The notes under the pieces were generated by a model that made no database searches, was not told the origin of the DNA, and saw only the letters and a program-made list of their open reading frames with translations. A stretch of 64,000 nt of DNA from Flavobacterium sp. CFS9 (GTDB lineage Bacteria > Bacteroidota > Bacteroidia > Flavobacteriales > Flavobacteriaceae), in NCBI RefSeq assembly GCF_041154745.1, contig NZ_AP031573.1, positions 4,092,001 to 4,156,000 on the forward strand, given 5' to 3'. Positions 8,954 to 16,751 of this stretch are shown piece after piece. Made by a program: the position numbers and the translations under genes. The stretch's first letter is position 1; each line of letters begins with the position of its first letter.

Positions 8954-9220
8954 AAAATAAAACGATAGAAAGAAAACAATAATTTAAAAAATTACGCACC
9001 AAATATTTACCAAACAGAAGCACATTTTCACCTAAAAAAACAAGAATAAACCACCAAAGTGCATTTATCGATTATTTCCCGTGTTTACTGTGATTATTGT
9101 AACAAATAATCCCGCTTTTTTGATGATTACAAGCGCTGTACATTCAGTGAATTAAGGGAATATCGCTATTTTAGCTTTCACCAAAAAATTATCTAACCTT
9201 TTAACAACCACAAGTATTTT

Positions 9221-10357
9221 ATGAGTTCAAGTTCAATGGAAATTACACCCAAAAAGCATTATGAAATTTTAGACGGCTTACGCGGAGTAGCCGCAATTTT
9301 AGTAGTTATTTTTCATATTCTGGAAGCCTTTAATGAAGGAAGCCGATTTAAACAGATCATGAATCATGGTTATTTGGCAGTCGACTTCTTTTTTCTTTTA
9401 TCAGGATTTGTGGTAGCGTACGCCTATGACGATCGTTGGGAGAAAATGTCACAATGGGAGTTTTACAAACGACGTTTAATCCGATTGCAGCCTATGGTTA
9501 TAATGGGAATGGTTATTGGCGCACTGTTCTATTACTTTCAGGCTTCGGAAGTCGCTTTCCCGCAAATTGCCACAATGCCCGTATGGAAACTGATTTTAGT
9601 GATGCTGGCCGGGTTTGTACTGATACCGCTTCCGCCTTCGATGGAAATCAGAGGCTGGGGAGAAACATTTCCGCTTAACGGACCGGCATGGTCGCTTTTC
9701 TTTGAGTACATTGCCAATATTCTGTATGCATTGTTCTTTCGTAAATTCTCGAATAAAGTTTTAGGATTTCTGGTATTGATTTTCGCTGGAATGCTTGTTC
9801 AATATACTGTTTTTGGTCCGAAAGGAGATGTTATTGGGGGCTGGTCACTAACGATGCAGGAATTATATGTTGGATTTACCCGTTTGTTATACCCGTTTTT
9901 TGCCGGGATTTTACTTTCCCGTTTAGGAAAACTCATTCATATCAAAGGTGCTTTCTGGGTTTGCAGCATTCTTATAATCGTTATTTTCAGCATCCCGAGA
10001 TTGGGTGATGAAAACAGTTTGTGGATAAACGGTCTGTATGAATCCATTTCCATTATACTGCTGTTTCCTTTAATTGTAGCTATTGGAGCAGGAGGAGAGA
10101 TAAAAAATCCGCTTTCGCTAAAAATATGCAAGGCATTAGGTGATATCTCCTATCCAATTTACATTATCCATTACCCATTGATTTATTGTTATATGGCTTG
10201 GGTATTTGATAATAAAATTCCTTTGAAAGACGGTTATGTTGTGGGAATCGGAGTTTTAGTTTCCAGTATCGTAATTGCATACCTGTGTCTGAAGTTTTAT
10301 GATGAGCCTGTTCGTAACTGGCTTCAGAATAAATTTCAAAAGAGAAAAGATTCTTAA
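9221..10357 (+). CDS. Acyltransferase family 3 membrane protein (OafA/WecH-like)
   Basis: Integral membrane O-acyltransferase of 378 residues with about ten hydrophobic segments. The N-terminus YEILDGLRGVAAILVVIFHI carries the family signature: the DGLRG turn and the membrane-embedded His of VIFHI. The segment FFFLLSGFVVAYAYDDRW and the C-terminal IHYPLIYCYMAWVF are also typical. Such proteins acetylate or acylate surface glycans, peptidoglycan or lipids; the acceptor cannot be told. No glycan operon is adjacent. ATG 9221 fits the hydrophobic onset, and MEITPKKH at 9236 is an alternative start. Confidence 0.85.
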   Translation: MSSSSMEITPKKHYEILDGLRGVAAILVVIFHILEAFNEGSRFKQIMNHGYLAVDFFFLLSGFVVAYAYDDRWEKMSQWEFYKRRLIRLQPMVIMGMVIGALFYYFQASEVAFPQIATMPVWKLILVMLAGFVLIPLPPSMEIRGWGETFPLNGPAWSLFFEYIANILYALFFRKFSNKVLGFLVLIFAGMLVQYTVFGPKGDVIGGWSLTMQELYVGFTRLLYPFFAGILLSRLGKLIHIKGAFWVCSILIIVIFSIPRLGDENSLWINGLYESISIILLFPLIVAIGAGGEIKNPLSLKICKALGDISYPIYIIHYPLIYCYMAWVFDNKIPLKDGYVVGIGVLVSSIVIAYLCLKFYDEPVRNWLQNKFQKRKDS

Positions 10358-10430
10358 AAGGAGGTTCAGAGCTGCAAAGGTTCAAAGGTTCAAAGGGAAA
10401 AAAACTTTGCTGCTTTGAGCCTTTGAATCT

Positions 10431-10474
10431 AACAAAAAGGGATGAAAATTTTGTTATTTTCATCCCTTTTTGTT
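10431..10474. terminator. Strong bidirectional terminator
   Basis: Perfect 19-bp arms AACAAAAAGGGATGAAAAT (10431-10449) and reverse complement (10456-10474) enclose a 6-nt loop. The A- and T-rich arm ends suit termination in both directions between convergent genes ending at 10357 (+) and 10551 (-). It is flanked on both sides by GTTCAAAGG-type short repeats. Confidence 0.8.
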
Positions 10475-10550
10475 GTATAAAAGTTCTTAATAAGAGGTTC
10501 AAACAGGGAAAACCTTGCAACTTTGAACCTTTGTCCCTTTGAACCTAAAT

Positions 10551-11657
10551 TTACTCTAAAATCAACTGTCCTAAAGCCTCTTTGCTAAAACCTTTTAATT
10601 GATCGGTATGTCCCGCTTTGATTTTAGCCACCCAGTTAGGATCTGATAAAAGAGGTCTTCCAACAGCAACCAAATCAAAATCACCTCTGTCGAAACGTCT
10701 GTTTAGTTCCTCTAAAGAAGTTGGTTCAGAGCTTTCTCCTGCAAAAGCGCCAAAGAAATCGTTTGAAAGTCCAACAGAACCTACTGTGATCGTTGGCACT
10801 CCGGTAACTTTTTTAGCCCAGCCTGCAAAATTCAGATCAGATTCTTCAAATTCAGGCTCCCAGAAACGACGTTGCGAACAATGTAGAATATCTACTCCGG
10901 CATCTGCAATAGGGCTTAGCCAGGCTTCTAATTCCTGCGGATTTTTGGCCAGTTTATAGTTGTAATCAGAAGGTTTAAATTGAGAGAATCTCATAATCAC
11001 AGCAAAATCATTACCCACTTGCTTTCTGATTTCTTTTACGACTTCAATAGCAAAACGACTGCGCTCTGCTAATGTTTTCCCACCATAAATATCCGTACGC
11101 AAATTAGTTTCTGCTCTAAAGAACTGGTCAATTAGATAACCGTGCGCACCGTGAATTTCGATTGTATCAAATCCCAGTCTTTTAGCATCGGCAGCTGCTT
11201 TTCCAAAAGCGATAATAGTATCTTCAATGTCTTTCTCTGTCATGGTGTTCCCATTGCTAAAACCAGGTCGGTTTAAGCCCGACGGTCCTTCAAAAGGTGT
11301 TGGCGGAATCCATCCTGAATGATGATTGTCCATAATTCCCATATGCCAGATTTGCGGCCCCATTTGACCTCCGGCGGTATGAACCTCTTCAATTACTTTT
11401 TTCCATCCTTTTAAGGCTTCTTCTCCATAAAAATGAGGAACATTGGCATCGTTTGAAGACGAAGGTCTGTCAATAACAGTTCCTTCGGATAATATTAAAC
11501 CAACTTCACCTTCAGCTCTTTTTTGATAGTAAGAAGCTACTTCGTCAGTTGGAACTCCGTTTGGAGAAAAAGAGCGCGTCATAGGCGCCATTACGATTCG
11601 GTTTTTAAGATTTAACGTTTTTAAGTTAAATGGCGAAAACAGGTTGTTTGTACTCAT
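10551..11657 (-). CDS. Old Yellow Enzyme-family NADH:flavin oxidoreductase (alkene reductase)
   Basis: Cytosolic FMN enzyme of 368 residues that reduces electrophilic alkenes, nitro compounds or quinones with NAD(P)H. The TIM barrel opens with LFSPFNLKTLNLKNRIVMAP. The active-site region FDTIEIHGAHGYLIDQFF followed by TNLRTDIYGG is diagnostic, as is VAVGRPLLSDPNW near the FMN phosphate site. The length matches NemA/XenA-type enzymes. It lies 6 bp downstream of an ArsR-family repressor gene in the same direction, forming a two-gene operon that suggests induction by a thiol-reactive electrophile. The strong terminator at 10431-10474 ends it. Confidence 0.9.
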   Translation of the reverse strand: MSTNNLFSPFNLKTLNLKNRIVMAPMTRSFSPNGVPTDEVASYYQKRAEGEVGLILSEGTVIDRPSSSNDANVPHFYGEEALKGWKKVIEEVHTAGGQMGPQIWHMGIMDNHHSGWIPPTPFEGPSGLNRPGFSNGNTMTEKDIEDTIIAFGKAAADAKRLGFDTIEIHGAHGYLIDQFFRAETNLRTDIYGGKTLAERSRFAIEVVKEIRKQVGNDFAVIMRFSQFKPSDYNYKLAKNPQELEAWLSPIADAGVDILHCSQRRFWEPEFEESDLNFAGWAKKVTGVPTITVGSVGLSNDFFGAFAGESSEPTSLEELNRRFDRGDFDLVAVGRPLLSDPNWVAKIKAGHTDQLKGFSKEALGQLILE

Positions 11658-11663
11658 AATAAT

Positions 11664-11963
11664 TTACAAATTAGATTGAATTAATTTACTGAGTGCTTCA
11701 AAGGCACCTTCGTTACGTTTATAGTAAGTCCACTGTCCAACACGTTTGGATTCGATAAATCCGGCGCGTTGTAAAATAGACAGGTATTCTGAGACTGTCG
11801 ATTGGGTAAGACCCGCTTTGGCTTGTATCTGGCCCACACAAACCCCATGCTCAAATCCCGATTGCAGTTGATCGGGAAAGTTGATTTCGGGTTCTTTTAG
11901 CCATTCCAGCATCTGTAATCTGGATTTGTTGGCTAATGCTTTAAAGATTTCTATAGATTCCAT
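11664..11963 (-). CDS. ArsR-family winged-helix repressor of the OYE operon
   Basis: A 99-residue dimeric winged-helix repressor. It starts MESIEIFKALANKSRLQMLEWL, the usual ArsR N-terminus. Recognition-helix region: GLTQSTVSEYLSILQRAGFI, then the wing SKRVGQWTYYKRNE. It has a single cysteine in HGVCVGQI, so it is not a classic ELCVCD metal sensor; redox or electrophile sensing by that cysteine is my inference. The start codon is placed by a promoter only a few bases upstream. The gene heads the operon with the Old Yellow Enzyme. Confidence 0.88.
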   Translation of the reverse strand: MESIEIFKALANKSRLQMLEWLKEPEINFPDQLQSGFEHGVCVGQIQAKAGLTQSTVSEYLSILQRAGFIESKRVGQWTYYKRNEGAFEALSKLIQSNL

Positions 11964-11967
11964 AGAG

Positions 11968-11997
11968 CAAATATATCGACTTTTCCCGATATACCAA
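11968..11997 (-). promoter_or_regulatory. Promoter and operator of the arsR-OYE operon, leaderless type
   Basis: On the minus strand, TTG (11997-11995), a 19-nt spacer and TATATTTG (11975-11968) match the Bacteroidota -33/-7 consensus. The start codon at 11963 begins 5 nt after the -7 element, so the mRNA should be nearly or fully leaderless. An inverted repeat TATATCG (11972-11978) / CGATATA (11987-11993) overlaps the -7 element and is a good operator for the repressor. Confidence 0.65.
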
Positions 11998-12183
11998 TTT
12001 AAAGAAAGTTATTTAGTATAATTTTAAGAGTAGGGATGCAATTTGTGTGAGAAGTATTTATATTTGTTTCCACTTGAAAACAGCGCTTTTTTGACGATGG
12101 AATTGCAGGATTTGTAAAAGCTAATACATTGTCATTACTGAGTTTTTGAAAGAGCTGTCGAGAAAATAACCCCAAATTTATTC

Positions 12184-12687
12184 ATGAAGATTATGAAAAA
12201 AACACTACTTATTTTAGGATTCTTATGCAGTGTTGTAACAAGTACAACGGCACAGGTGGTAGGAACTGATATTGGCGACATTGCTCCCGAAATTGATTTA
12301 CCGGATACAAAAGGAAATAATATTGTGCTTTCTTCCTTAAGAGGAGAGGTTGTTTTAGTCGATTTTTGGGCATCCTGGTGCGGTCCTTGCATAAAAGAGC
12401 AGCCCGAATTGATAAAACTGTACAACACGTATTCCGGTAAGTTTTCAATTTACAGTGTTTCAATGGATACGAAAAAAGCTCTTTGGACGGGAGCTATTGC
12501 AAAACAAAAACTGCCATGGACTCAGGTAAGCGATTTAAAATACTGGAATTCTCCGGTTGTTGGCGATTATATGCTTCAATCAGTGCCATTAAATTTTCTG
12601 ATTGATAAGAACGGAATTATATTAGCCAAAAACATTCATGGAAATGCATTGAATGAAATGCTGAAAAGTTTATTTGCCGCTCAATAG
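12184..12687 (+). CDS. TlpA-like thiol:disulfide oxidoreductase
   Basis: Exported thioredoxin-fold protein of 167 residues, probably periplasmic. The signal peptide ends near TTAQ. Thioredoxin fold: VLVDFWASWCGPCIKEQPE with the redox pair Cys66/Cys69, and the cis-Pro region SVPLNFLIDKNG. It is likely to reduce or shuffle disulfides in exported proteins or cytochrome c precursors. A second in-frame ATG at 12193 (MKKTLLIL) is an equally good start. The gene is divergent from arsR-OYE and overlaps or abuts the small membrane-protein gene downstream. Confidence 0.85.
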   Translation: MKIMKKTLLILGFLCSVVTSTTAQVVGTDIGDIAPEIDLPDTKGNNIVLSSLRGEVVLVDFWASWCGPCIKEQPELIKLYNTYSGKFSIYSVSMDTKKALWTGAIAKQKLPWTQVSDLKYWNSPVVGDYMLQSVPLNFLIDKNGIILAKNIHGNALNEMLKSLFAAQ

Positions 12688-12739
12688 AAATAAAAGTTTT
12701 AAGAAAGACCGTGGGGCAGAAGAATATAAAACGGATAGA

Positions 12740-13219
12740 ATGGAGTCAAAACTAAGTATAGCCGAATTTAGAGCAAGATTAAAAAACAATACTGAAATTG
12801 GTTCTTTGAAAGTAAAATTCAGCCACTTGAGAATATTTCCAAGATATGGCGAAGTAAAGCCTTTTTACGGTCTTTTTGATGATAAAAGTTTTCGTTTGAC
12901 TATGAATTCGGCAACATCTCCCACTTGTTTTATCGTAAAAGGAAGCTACAAAAATGTTGATAACAGACTTAAAGTAAATTATACGATTGAGCCAAACAGT
13001 AAAATCCAATTATTTTGGGTGAAATATTCGCCCTTAGTTGGTATAATTCTAATTAATCTGTTTTTTATTTTGTTTGCAAAAGGATTGCGGAGAGCCTCTA
13101 CTATTGTGAATCTGTTTTTACTTTTTACCATTTTCTATTCCAGATGGAAAGAAGAAAGAAGGCGGAGGAAATTAGAAAAAAAGTTTCTCAGGATTTTTGA
13201 AATTAAAAGGGACTGGTGA
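12740..13219 (+). CDS. Hypothetical two-helix membrane protein
   Basis: A 159-residue protein I do not recognise. The frame is open from 12674, overlapping the TlpA gene, but ATG 12740 (MESKLSIAEF) gives the better start. The N-terminal about 95 residues are soluble and beta-rich by eye. Two hydrophobic segments follow, SPLVGIILINLFFILFAKG and TIVNLFLLFTIF, then a very basic tail (WKEERRRRKLEKKFLR) that should be cytoplasmic. The 52-bp gap to tlpA suggests co-transcription. Confidence 0.6.
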   Translation: MESKLSIAEFRARLKNNTEIGSLKVKFSHLRIFPRYGEVKPFYGLFDDKSFRLTMNSATSPTCFIVKGSYKNVDNRLKVNYTIEPNSKIQLFWVKYSPLVGIILINLFFILFAKGLRRASTIVNLFLLFTIFYSRWKEERRRRKLEKKFLRIFEIKRDW

Positions 13220-13235
13220 TAGAGCTAATCAATAA

Positions 13236-13850
13236 CAAAAGTTAGGAAGAAAAGATTGAAAGCCTAAAAGTAAAAGCATCATGGATTAGATTTAGATGTA
13301 GAATTGCCCTGAAAGGGGAAAAGCAAACTATAATTTTCAATAAAGAACAAACCATTCTTTTTATAAAATATAATTCAAAATGATGTAAAACCAATTTTTT
13401 GCGTATAAGCTTGTGCCCTTTCAGGGCGTAACCGATATTTGTTGTCGTTACTGATGGTGCTGCACACCATCTTGTTGCTAAAGCTCTTTCAGAGCAATAT
13501 TCCCAAAATTAAATAAATACCAATAAAGACTGAAAGCCAGAGAAGTATCCTGGAACAAAAGTTAGGGAGAAAGGGCTGAAAGCCCAAAAGCAATAGCATC
13601 GTGCGTAGCACTATGAATTAGATTAAGATGCAGAATTGCCCTGAAAGGGGAAAAGCAAACTATAATTTTCAATAAAGAACAAACCACTCTTTATTTATAA
13701 AAATATAATTCAAAATGATGTAAAACCAATTTTTTGCGTATAAGCTTGTGCCCTTTCAGGGTGTAACCGATATTTGTTGTCGTTACTGATGGTGCTGCAC
13801 ACCATCCTGTTGCTAAAGCTTTTTCAGAGCAATATTTCCAAAACAGATAG
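13236..13850. repeat. Tandem pair of GCCCTTTCAGGGC-family elements (copies 2 and 3)
   Basis: Two direct copies of a unit of about 320-330 bp. GCCCTGAAAGGGG occurs at 13306-13318 and 13638-13650, each followed by the same approximately 190 bp (aaaagcaaactataattttc onward), including ...GTGCCCTTTCAGGG(C/T)GTAACCGAT and a GGTGCTGCACACC hairpin. The gttaggGaga-type lead-in starts at 13241 and 13561. The family is that of the element at 1122-1356. The two copies are nearly identical in the shared part, so the duplication is recent. Confidence 0.75.
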
Positions 13851-13854
13851 AACT

Positions 13855-13899
13855 CTAAAAACAAAACCTTTGCCAAAATACAGAATTGACAAAGGTTTT
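13855..13899 (-). terminator. Terminator of the minus-strand hypothetical gene
   Basis: AAAACCTTTG (13863-13872) pairs with CAAAGGTTTT (13890-13899). On the minus strand the stem is followed by GTTTTTAGAG, a short T tract. Confidence 0.6.
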
Positions 13900-13940
13900 A
13901 TTATTTAGGTGATGACCTGAAGCTGAATGAACTTATTTGC

Positions 13941-14324
13941 TTAATTCAGCCTATCCGCATGATTCCGAACGCCGCCAAAATTGTTTTTTAGAAACTCTCT
14001 GATTTGAAATTGTGTTTTATTCTGAGTTACTTTTTTCCATTCATTGAAATTAAAAGCATGAATTTCAGTTGCATTCGGATTGGTTACAAAAGCAAGTCTT
14101 GCAATAGAATATTTGTAATACTTTAATTCATGAGAAATATGCCGATCCGGAACTACAATAAGAATCGTTTCCCATTCCAGGTAATTTTTAGGAACATCTG
14201 CTCTTTCATTTAATCCAAGGGCTTCAAAAAAAGCAATGATCTTTTGATCATTAAGCTTGTCGATTTTCTGATCAACTCGTTTAATGGTGCTAATAAGTTT
14301 ATTCTCATCTTTAATAACACTCAT
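13941..14324 (-). CDS. Hypothetical protein
   Basis: A 127-residue soluble protein with no family I recognise. It starts MSVIKDENKLISTIKRV at ATG 14324, has a Lys/Asp-rich helical N-terminus (about 1-45), a hydrophobic strand ETILIVV and an aromatic-rich middle (ELKYYKYSIARLAF), and ends KNNFGGVRNHADRLN. No signal peptide or membrane helix. The terminator at 13855-13899 supports it as a real transcription unit. Confidence 0.55.
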   Translation of the reverse strand: MSVIKDENKLISTIKRVDQKIDKLNDQKIIAFFEALGLNERADVPKNYLEWETILIVVPDRHISHELKYYKYSIARLAFVTNPNATEIHAFNFNEWKKVTQNKTQFQIREFLKNNFGGVRNHADRLN

Positions 14325-14603
14325 GACTAATAGCTGTTTTTGTTTTTAGGTTAATTTCAATATAAAATTACATCAAAACAAAATGAATCGTTAAAAGAGA
14401 GGCAATAGAATGATTCTAAATTTTATTGACGGATTTTAGGAGCTTGTTTATCAGAAAGAAAGATCAGTTTTCTAATGTTTGATGGGCATAGTATTGGTTT
14501 TCTTTTTTGGGATGGATTTGAAGCAAAACAGATTCTCATCGAAAATTTGAAACCTGAAACCTGAAACAAAAAAAACAACTTCAATAGTTTTGTTTGATTT
14601 TCA

Positions 14604-14611
14604 TAACTTTG
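14604..14611 (+). promoter_or_regulatory. Candidate -7 element immediately before the AraC gene
   Basis: TAACTTTG matches TAnnTTTG and ends 4 nt before the ATG at 14616, predicting a leaderless transcript. No TTG lies at the usual -33 spacing, so it is a partial match. Confidence 0.45.
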
Positions 14612-14615
14612 TAAA

Positions 14616-15488
14616 ATGAAAGAGCAATTAGAAGAACAGGGTTCAGAACTTGGAATTAGTGATTTGAAGCTAAAAGGTTTTAAAGTGTATGAGGTAAACG
14701 GTGATGTGAGCAAGATTCCAACGTATAACCGCAGGGATTTTTACAAAATTTGCATCAATACCAGTAAAAGCTTTATTCATTATGCCGACAGAGGGATCGA
14801 AACGGACGGAACAATATTATTTTTCGGGAATCCGCATATTCCGTATTCCTGGGAAATTATTTCACCTTCGTATGAGGGTTATGCCTGTGTTTTTACAGAG
14901 GATTTTCTAAAGGTAAAAGATCGTTCTGAAAGCCTTCACGAGTCGCCCTTGTTTAAAATTGGCGGTACACCAATATTTTCTTTATCGGCTGAACAAAAGT
15001 TGTTTATAGATTCTTTGTTTCAAAAAATGATACAAGAACAGGAAACAGATTATGTCTTCAAAGACGATCTGATTCGCAATTATATCAATTTGATTTTGCA
15101 TGAATCTATGAAAATGCAGCCTTCTGAGAATTTCTTTAAGCCCAGAAATGCCTCGTCGCGAATTACCTCCTTATTTTTAGAATTGTTGGAAAGACAGTTT
15201 CCTATAGAGACTAAAAACGAACCATTGGCCTTAAAAACGCCGCAGGATTACGCTCAAAGTCTTGCTGTTCATGTGAATCATTTAAACCGTTCCGTTAAAG
15301 AAGTGACCGGAAAACCAACAACGGCGCATATTTCAGAAAGAATTGTGGGTGAAGCCAAAGCTTTACTACAGCATACAGATTGGAGTATTTCGGATATCGG
15401 TTATTCTTTAGGATTTGAATATCCAAGCTATTTTAATAATTACTTTAAAAGAATTACAGGAACAATTCCAAAATCACTCAGAGTGTAA
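14616..15488 (+). CDS. AraC-family transcriptional regulator
   Basis: A 290-residue regulator with an N-terminal cupin-like sensor region and a C-terminal AraC double helix-turn-helix. The C-terminal signature is SLAVHVNHLNRSVKEVTGKP (first helix-turn-helix) and the second motif SISDIGYSLGFEYPSYFNNYFKRITG, typical of AraC/XylS. It precedes two cupin genes and a zinc alcohol dehydrogenase on the same strand (gaps of 183, 94 and 164 bp), which are its probable targets. Confidence 0.9.
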   Translation: MKEQLEEQGSELGISDLKLKGFKVYEVNGDVSKIPTYNRRDFYKICINTSKSFIHYADRGIETDGTILFFGNPHIPYSWEIISPSYEGYACVFTEDFLKVKDRSESLHESPLFKIGGTPIFSLSAEQKLFIDSLFQKMIQEQETDYVFKDDLIRNYINLILHESMKMQPSENFFKPRNASSRITSLFLELLERQFPIETKNEPLALKTPQDYAQSLAVHVNHLNRSVKEVTGKPTTAHISERIVGEAKALLQHTDWSISDIGYSLGFEYPSYFNNYFKRITGTIPKSLRV

Positions 15489-15671
15489 ATTGTTTCATAT
15501 TCTTAATTTTTTGTTTGATTATTGTTATCTCTCTGCGTCTTTGCCTGTGTAAATTTGCATTGAAATAATTAGTATTAATCAGCAGTCAGTTTTCGATAAG
15601 CTAAATACAACTTCACAAAGCAGATTCCCGCTTTTATGATTTAGTTTAAACTGATGGTAAAACAAATCATT

Positions 15672-16088
15672 ATGAGTACTACGGAGAATCAAATTGCTAA
15701 AACCATTTTTCCTAAAGGAGACTTAGCTCCTGCAGATTATTTTACAGGAAAAGCATGGGTAAAAATGCTGGTTCCCAATGATCCGGTTTTAAATACTGCA
15801 GTAGGAAATGTCGTTTTTGAAGCCGGAGCACGCAACAATTGGCATACACATCCCGGCGGACAGATTTTGATCGTCACTCAGGGAAAGGGTTTTTATCAGG
15901 AAGAAGGAAAGCCGATCCAACTGCTTCAGGAAGGGGATGTGGTGAATATTCAGCCGGAAGTAAAACATTGGCATGGGGCTTCTCCCGATGGTGAATTTAC
16001 TCATATTGCCATTAGTACCCGTACCGAAAACGGTATTGTAAACTGGCTTGAGTCGGTTACTGATGAACAATACAACAGCTTTAAATGA
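15672..16088 (+). CDS. Small cupin protein with an intact metal site
   Basis: Single-domain cupin of 138 residues. The metal-site pattern is complete: His58 and His60 in NNWHTHPGGQ, Gln64 and His99 (with His101 close by) in EVKHWHGASPDG. This matches the manganese cupins annotated as (R)-mandelonitrile lyase-like, whose true role in most bacteria is unknown. I used ATG 15672 (MSTTENQ), the better match to the paralogue's MSTPYT start, not the ATG at 15654. A related but altered cupin gene follows 94 bp downstream. Confidence 0.82.
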   Translation: MSTTENQIAKTIFPKGDLAPADYFTGKAWVKMLVPNDPVLNTAVGNVVFEAGARNNWHTHPGGQILIVTQGKGFYQEEGKPIQLLQEGDVVNIQPEVKHWHGASPDGEFTHIAISTRTENGIVNWLESVTDEQYNSFK

Positions 16089-16182
16089 TTTAAGGCGTAA
16101 GTGTTGTGCTGTCCGGCAATTGAAAGCAGCTTTTATTGTCGGGTTATTTTAAAAAAGAAATCAATCTCAAAAAATCAATTTT

Positions 16183-16587
16183 ATGTCAACACCTTACACT
16201 TCTGTTATTGAAGAGGGAAAAATCCCGAATACCTATATGACTGGTGATGTTTCTTATAAAAAGCAAACTAGTGCCATTCATCCGGATAATACTGTTGTTA
16301 AAGAAGTTTCTTTTGAACCGGGTTCAAGATGTAACTGGCATGTTAACCCAACACTGCAATTGTTTATTGCTACAAACGGGATCGGTTATTTTCAGGAAAA
16401 AGGAAAAGCTATCCGATTGCTTCATAAAGACGAAGTAGTTACCATTCTGCCGGGAATCGAACATTGGTATGGCGCGACGCCTTTCAGTTCGTTTTCACAC
16501 ATTGCTATTATTACAGAAATTGATAAAGGAGCTGCAATCTGGCTCGATAGTGTGACAGATGAGGAGTATTACAGTTTTGGAAAATGA
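16183..16587 (+). CDS. Cupin paralogue with a degenerate metal site
   Basis: A 134-residue cupin, clearly a paralogue of the preceding protein: both have SxxxVxFEPGxRxNWH, GxGYFQEKGKxIxLL and a C-terminal WLxSVTDEEYxSF. Two metal-site positions differ: WHTH is WHVN here (His53 kept, Asn55), and HWHG is HWYG (His94 kept, Tyr96). Gln59 is retained. It may bind metal weakly or serve another purpose. Probably co-transcribed with its neighbour. Confidence 0.8.
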   Translation: MSTPYTSVIEEGKIPNTYMTGDVSYKKQTSAIHPDNTVVKEVSFEPGSRCNWHVNPTLQLFIATNGIGYFQEKGKAIRLLHKDEVVTILPGIEHWYGATPFSSFSHIAIITEIDKGAAIWLDSVTDEEYYSFGK

Positions 16588-16652
16588 TTGAATTAGAAAA
16601 TCAGACAATTTGATAATTAGAAAATTCCAAATGGGAGGTTTGTGTTTTGATA

Positions 16653-16725
16653 ATGTGAAATGTGAAATGTGAAATGTAAAATGTGAAATGTGAGACGCGA
16701 AACCTGAAACCTGAAACCTGAAACA
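16653..16725. repeat. Short tandem repeats before the alcohol dehydrogenase gene
   Basis: Degenerate tandem (atgtgaa)n followed by (cctgaaa)n, about 73 bp, just upstream of ATG 16752. Similar runs occur at about 3841-3866 and 14551-14570, so this is a family of short slippage-prone repeats. Confidence 0.6.
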
Positions 16726-16751
16726 AATAAAACTAAAAAACAAATAAAAAC

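Larger units (their letters stand above)
8666..9220. other. Intergenic region without a gene
   Basis: Contains the GH3 terminator, a segment reading AATCTGCTAAATCTGCGTGC (8791-8810), repeat copy A at 8820-8953, and about 260 bp of AT-rich leader before the acyltransferase gene. No coding signal was seen. Confidence 0.7.
13220..13940. other. Intergenic region filled by repeats
   Basis: About 720 bp between convergent genes. Nearly all of it is the tandem palindromic element pair (13236-13850), ending in a terminator hairpin for the minus-strand gene. I see no credible gene. Confidence 0.7.

Noticed and set aside
10164..10520. 118-codon open frame on the minus strand
   Set aside because: It overlaps the acyltransferase 3' end and a repeat/terminator region; the predicted protein is built from GTTCAAAGG-type repeats and has no family character.
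13691..13876. 61-codon frame within the palindromic repeats
   Set aside because: It is a translation of the GCCCTTTCAGGGC element and is not conserved between the two copies as protein.
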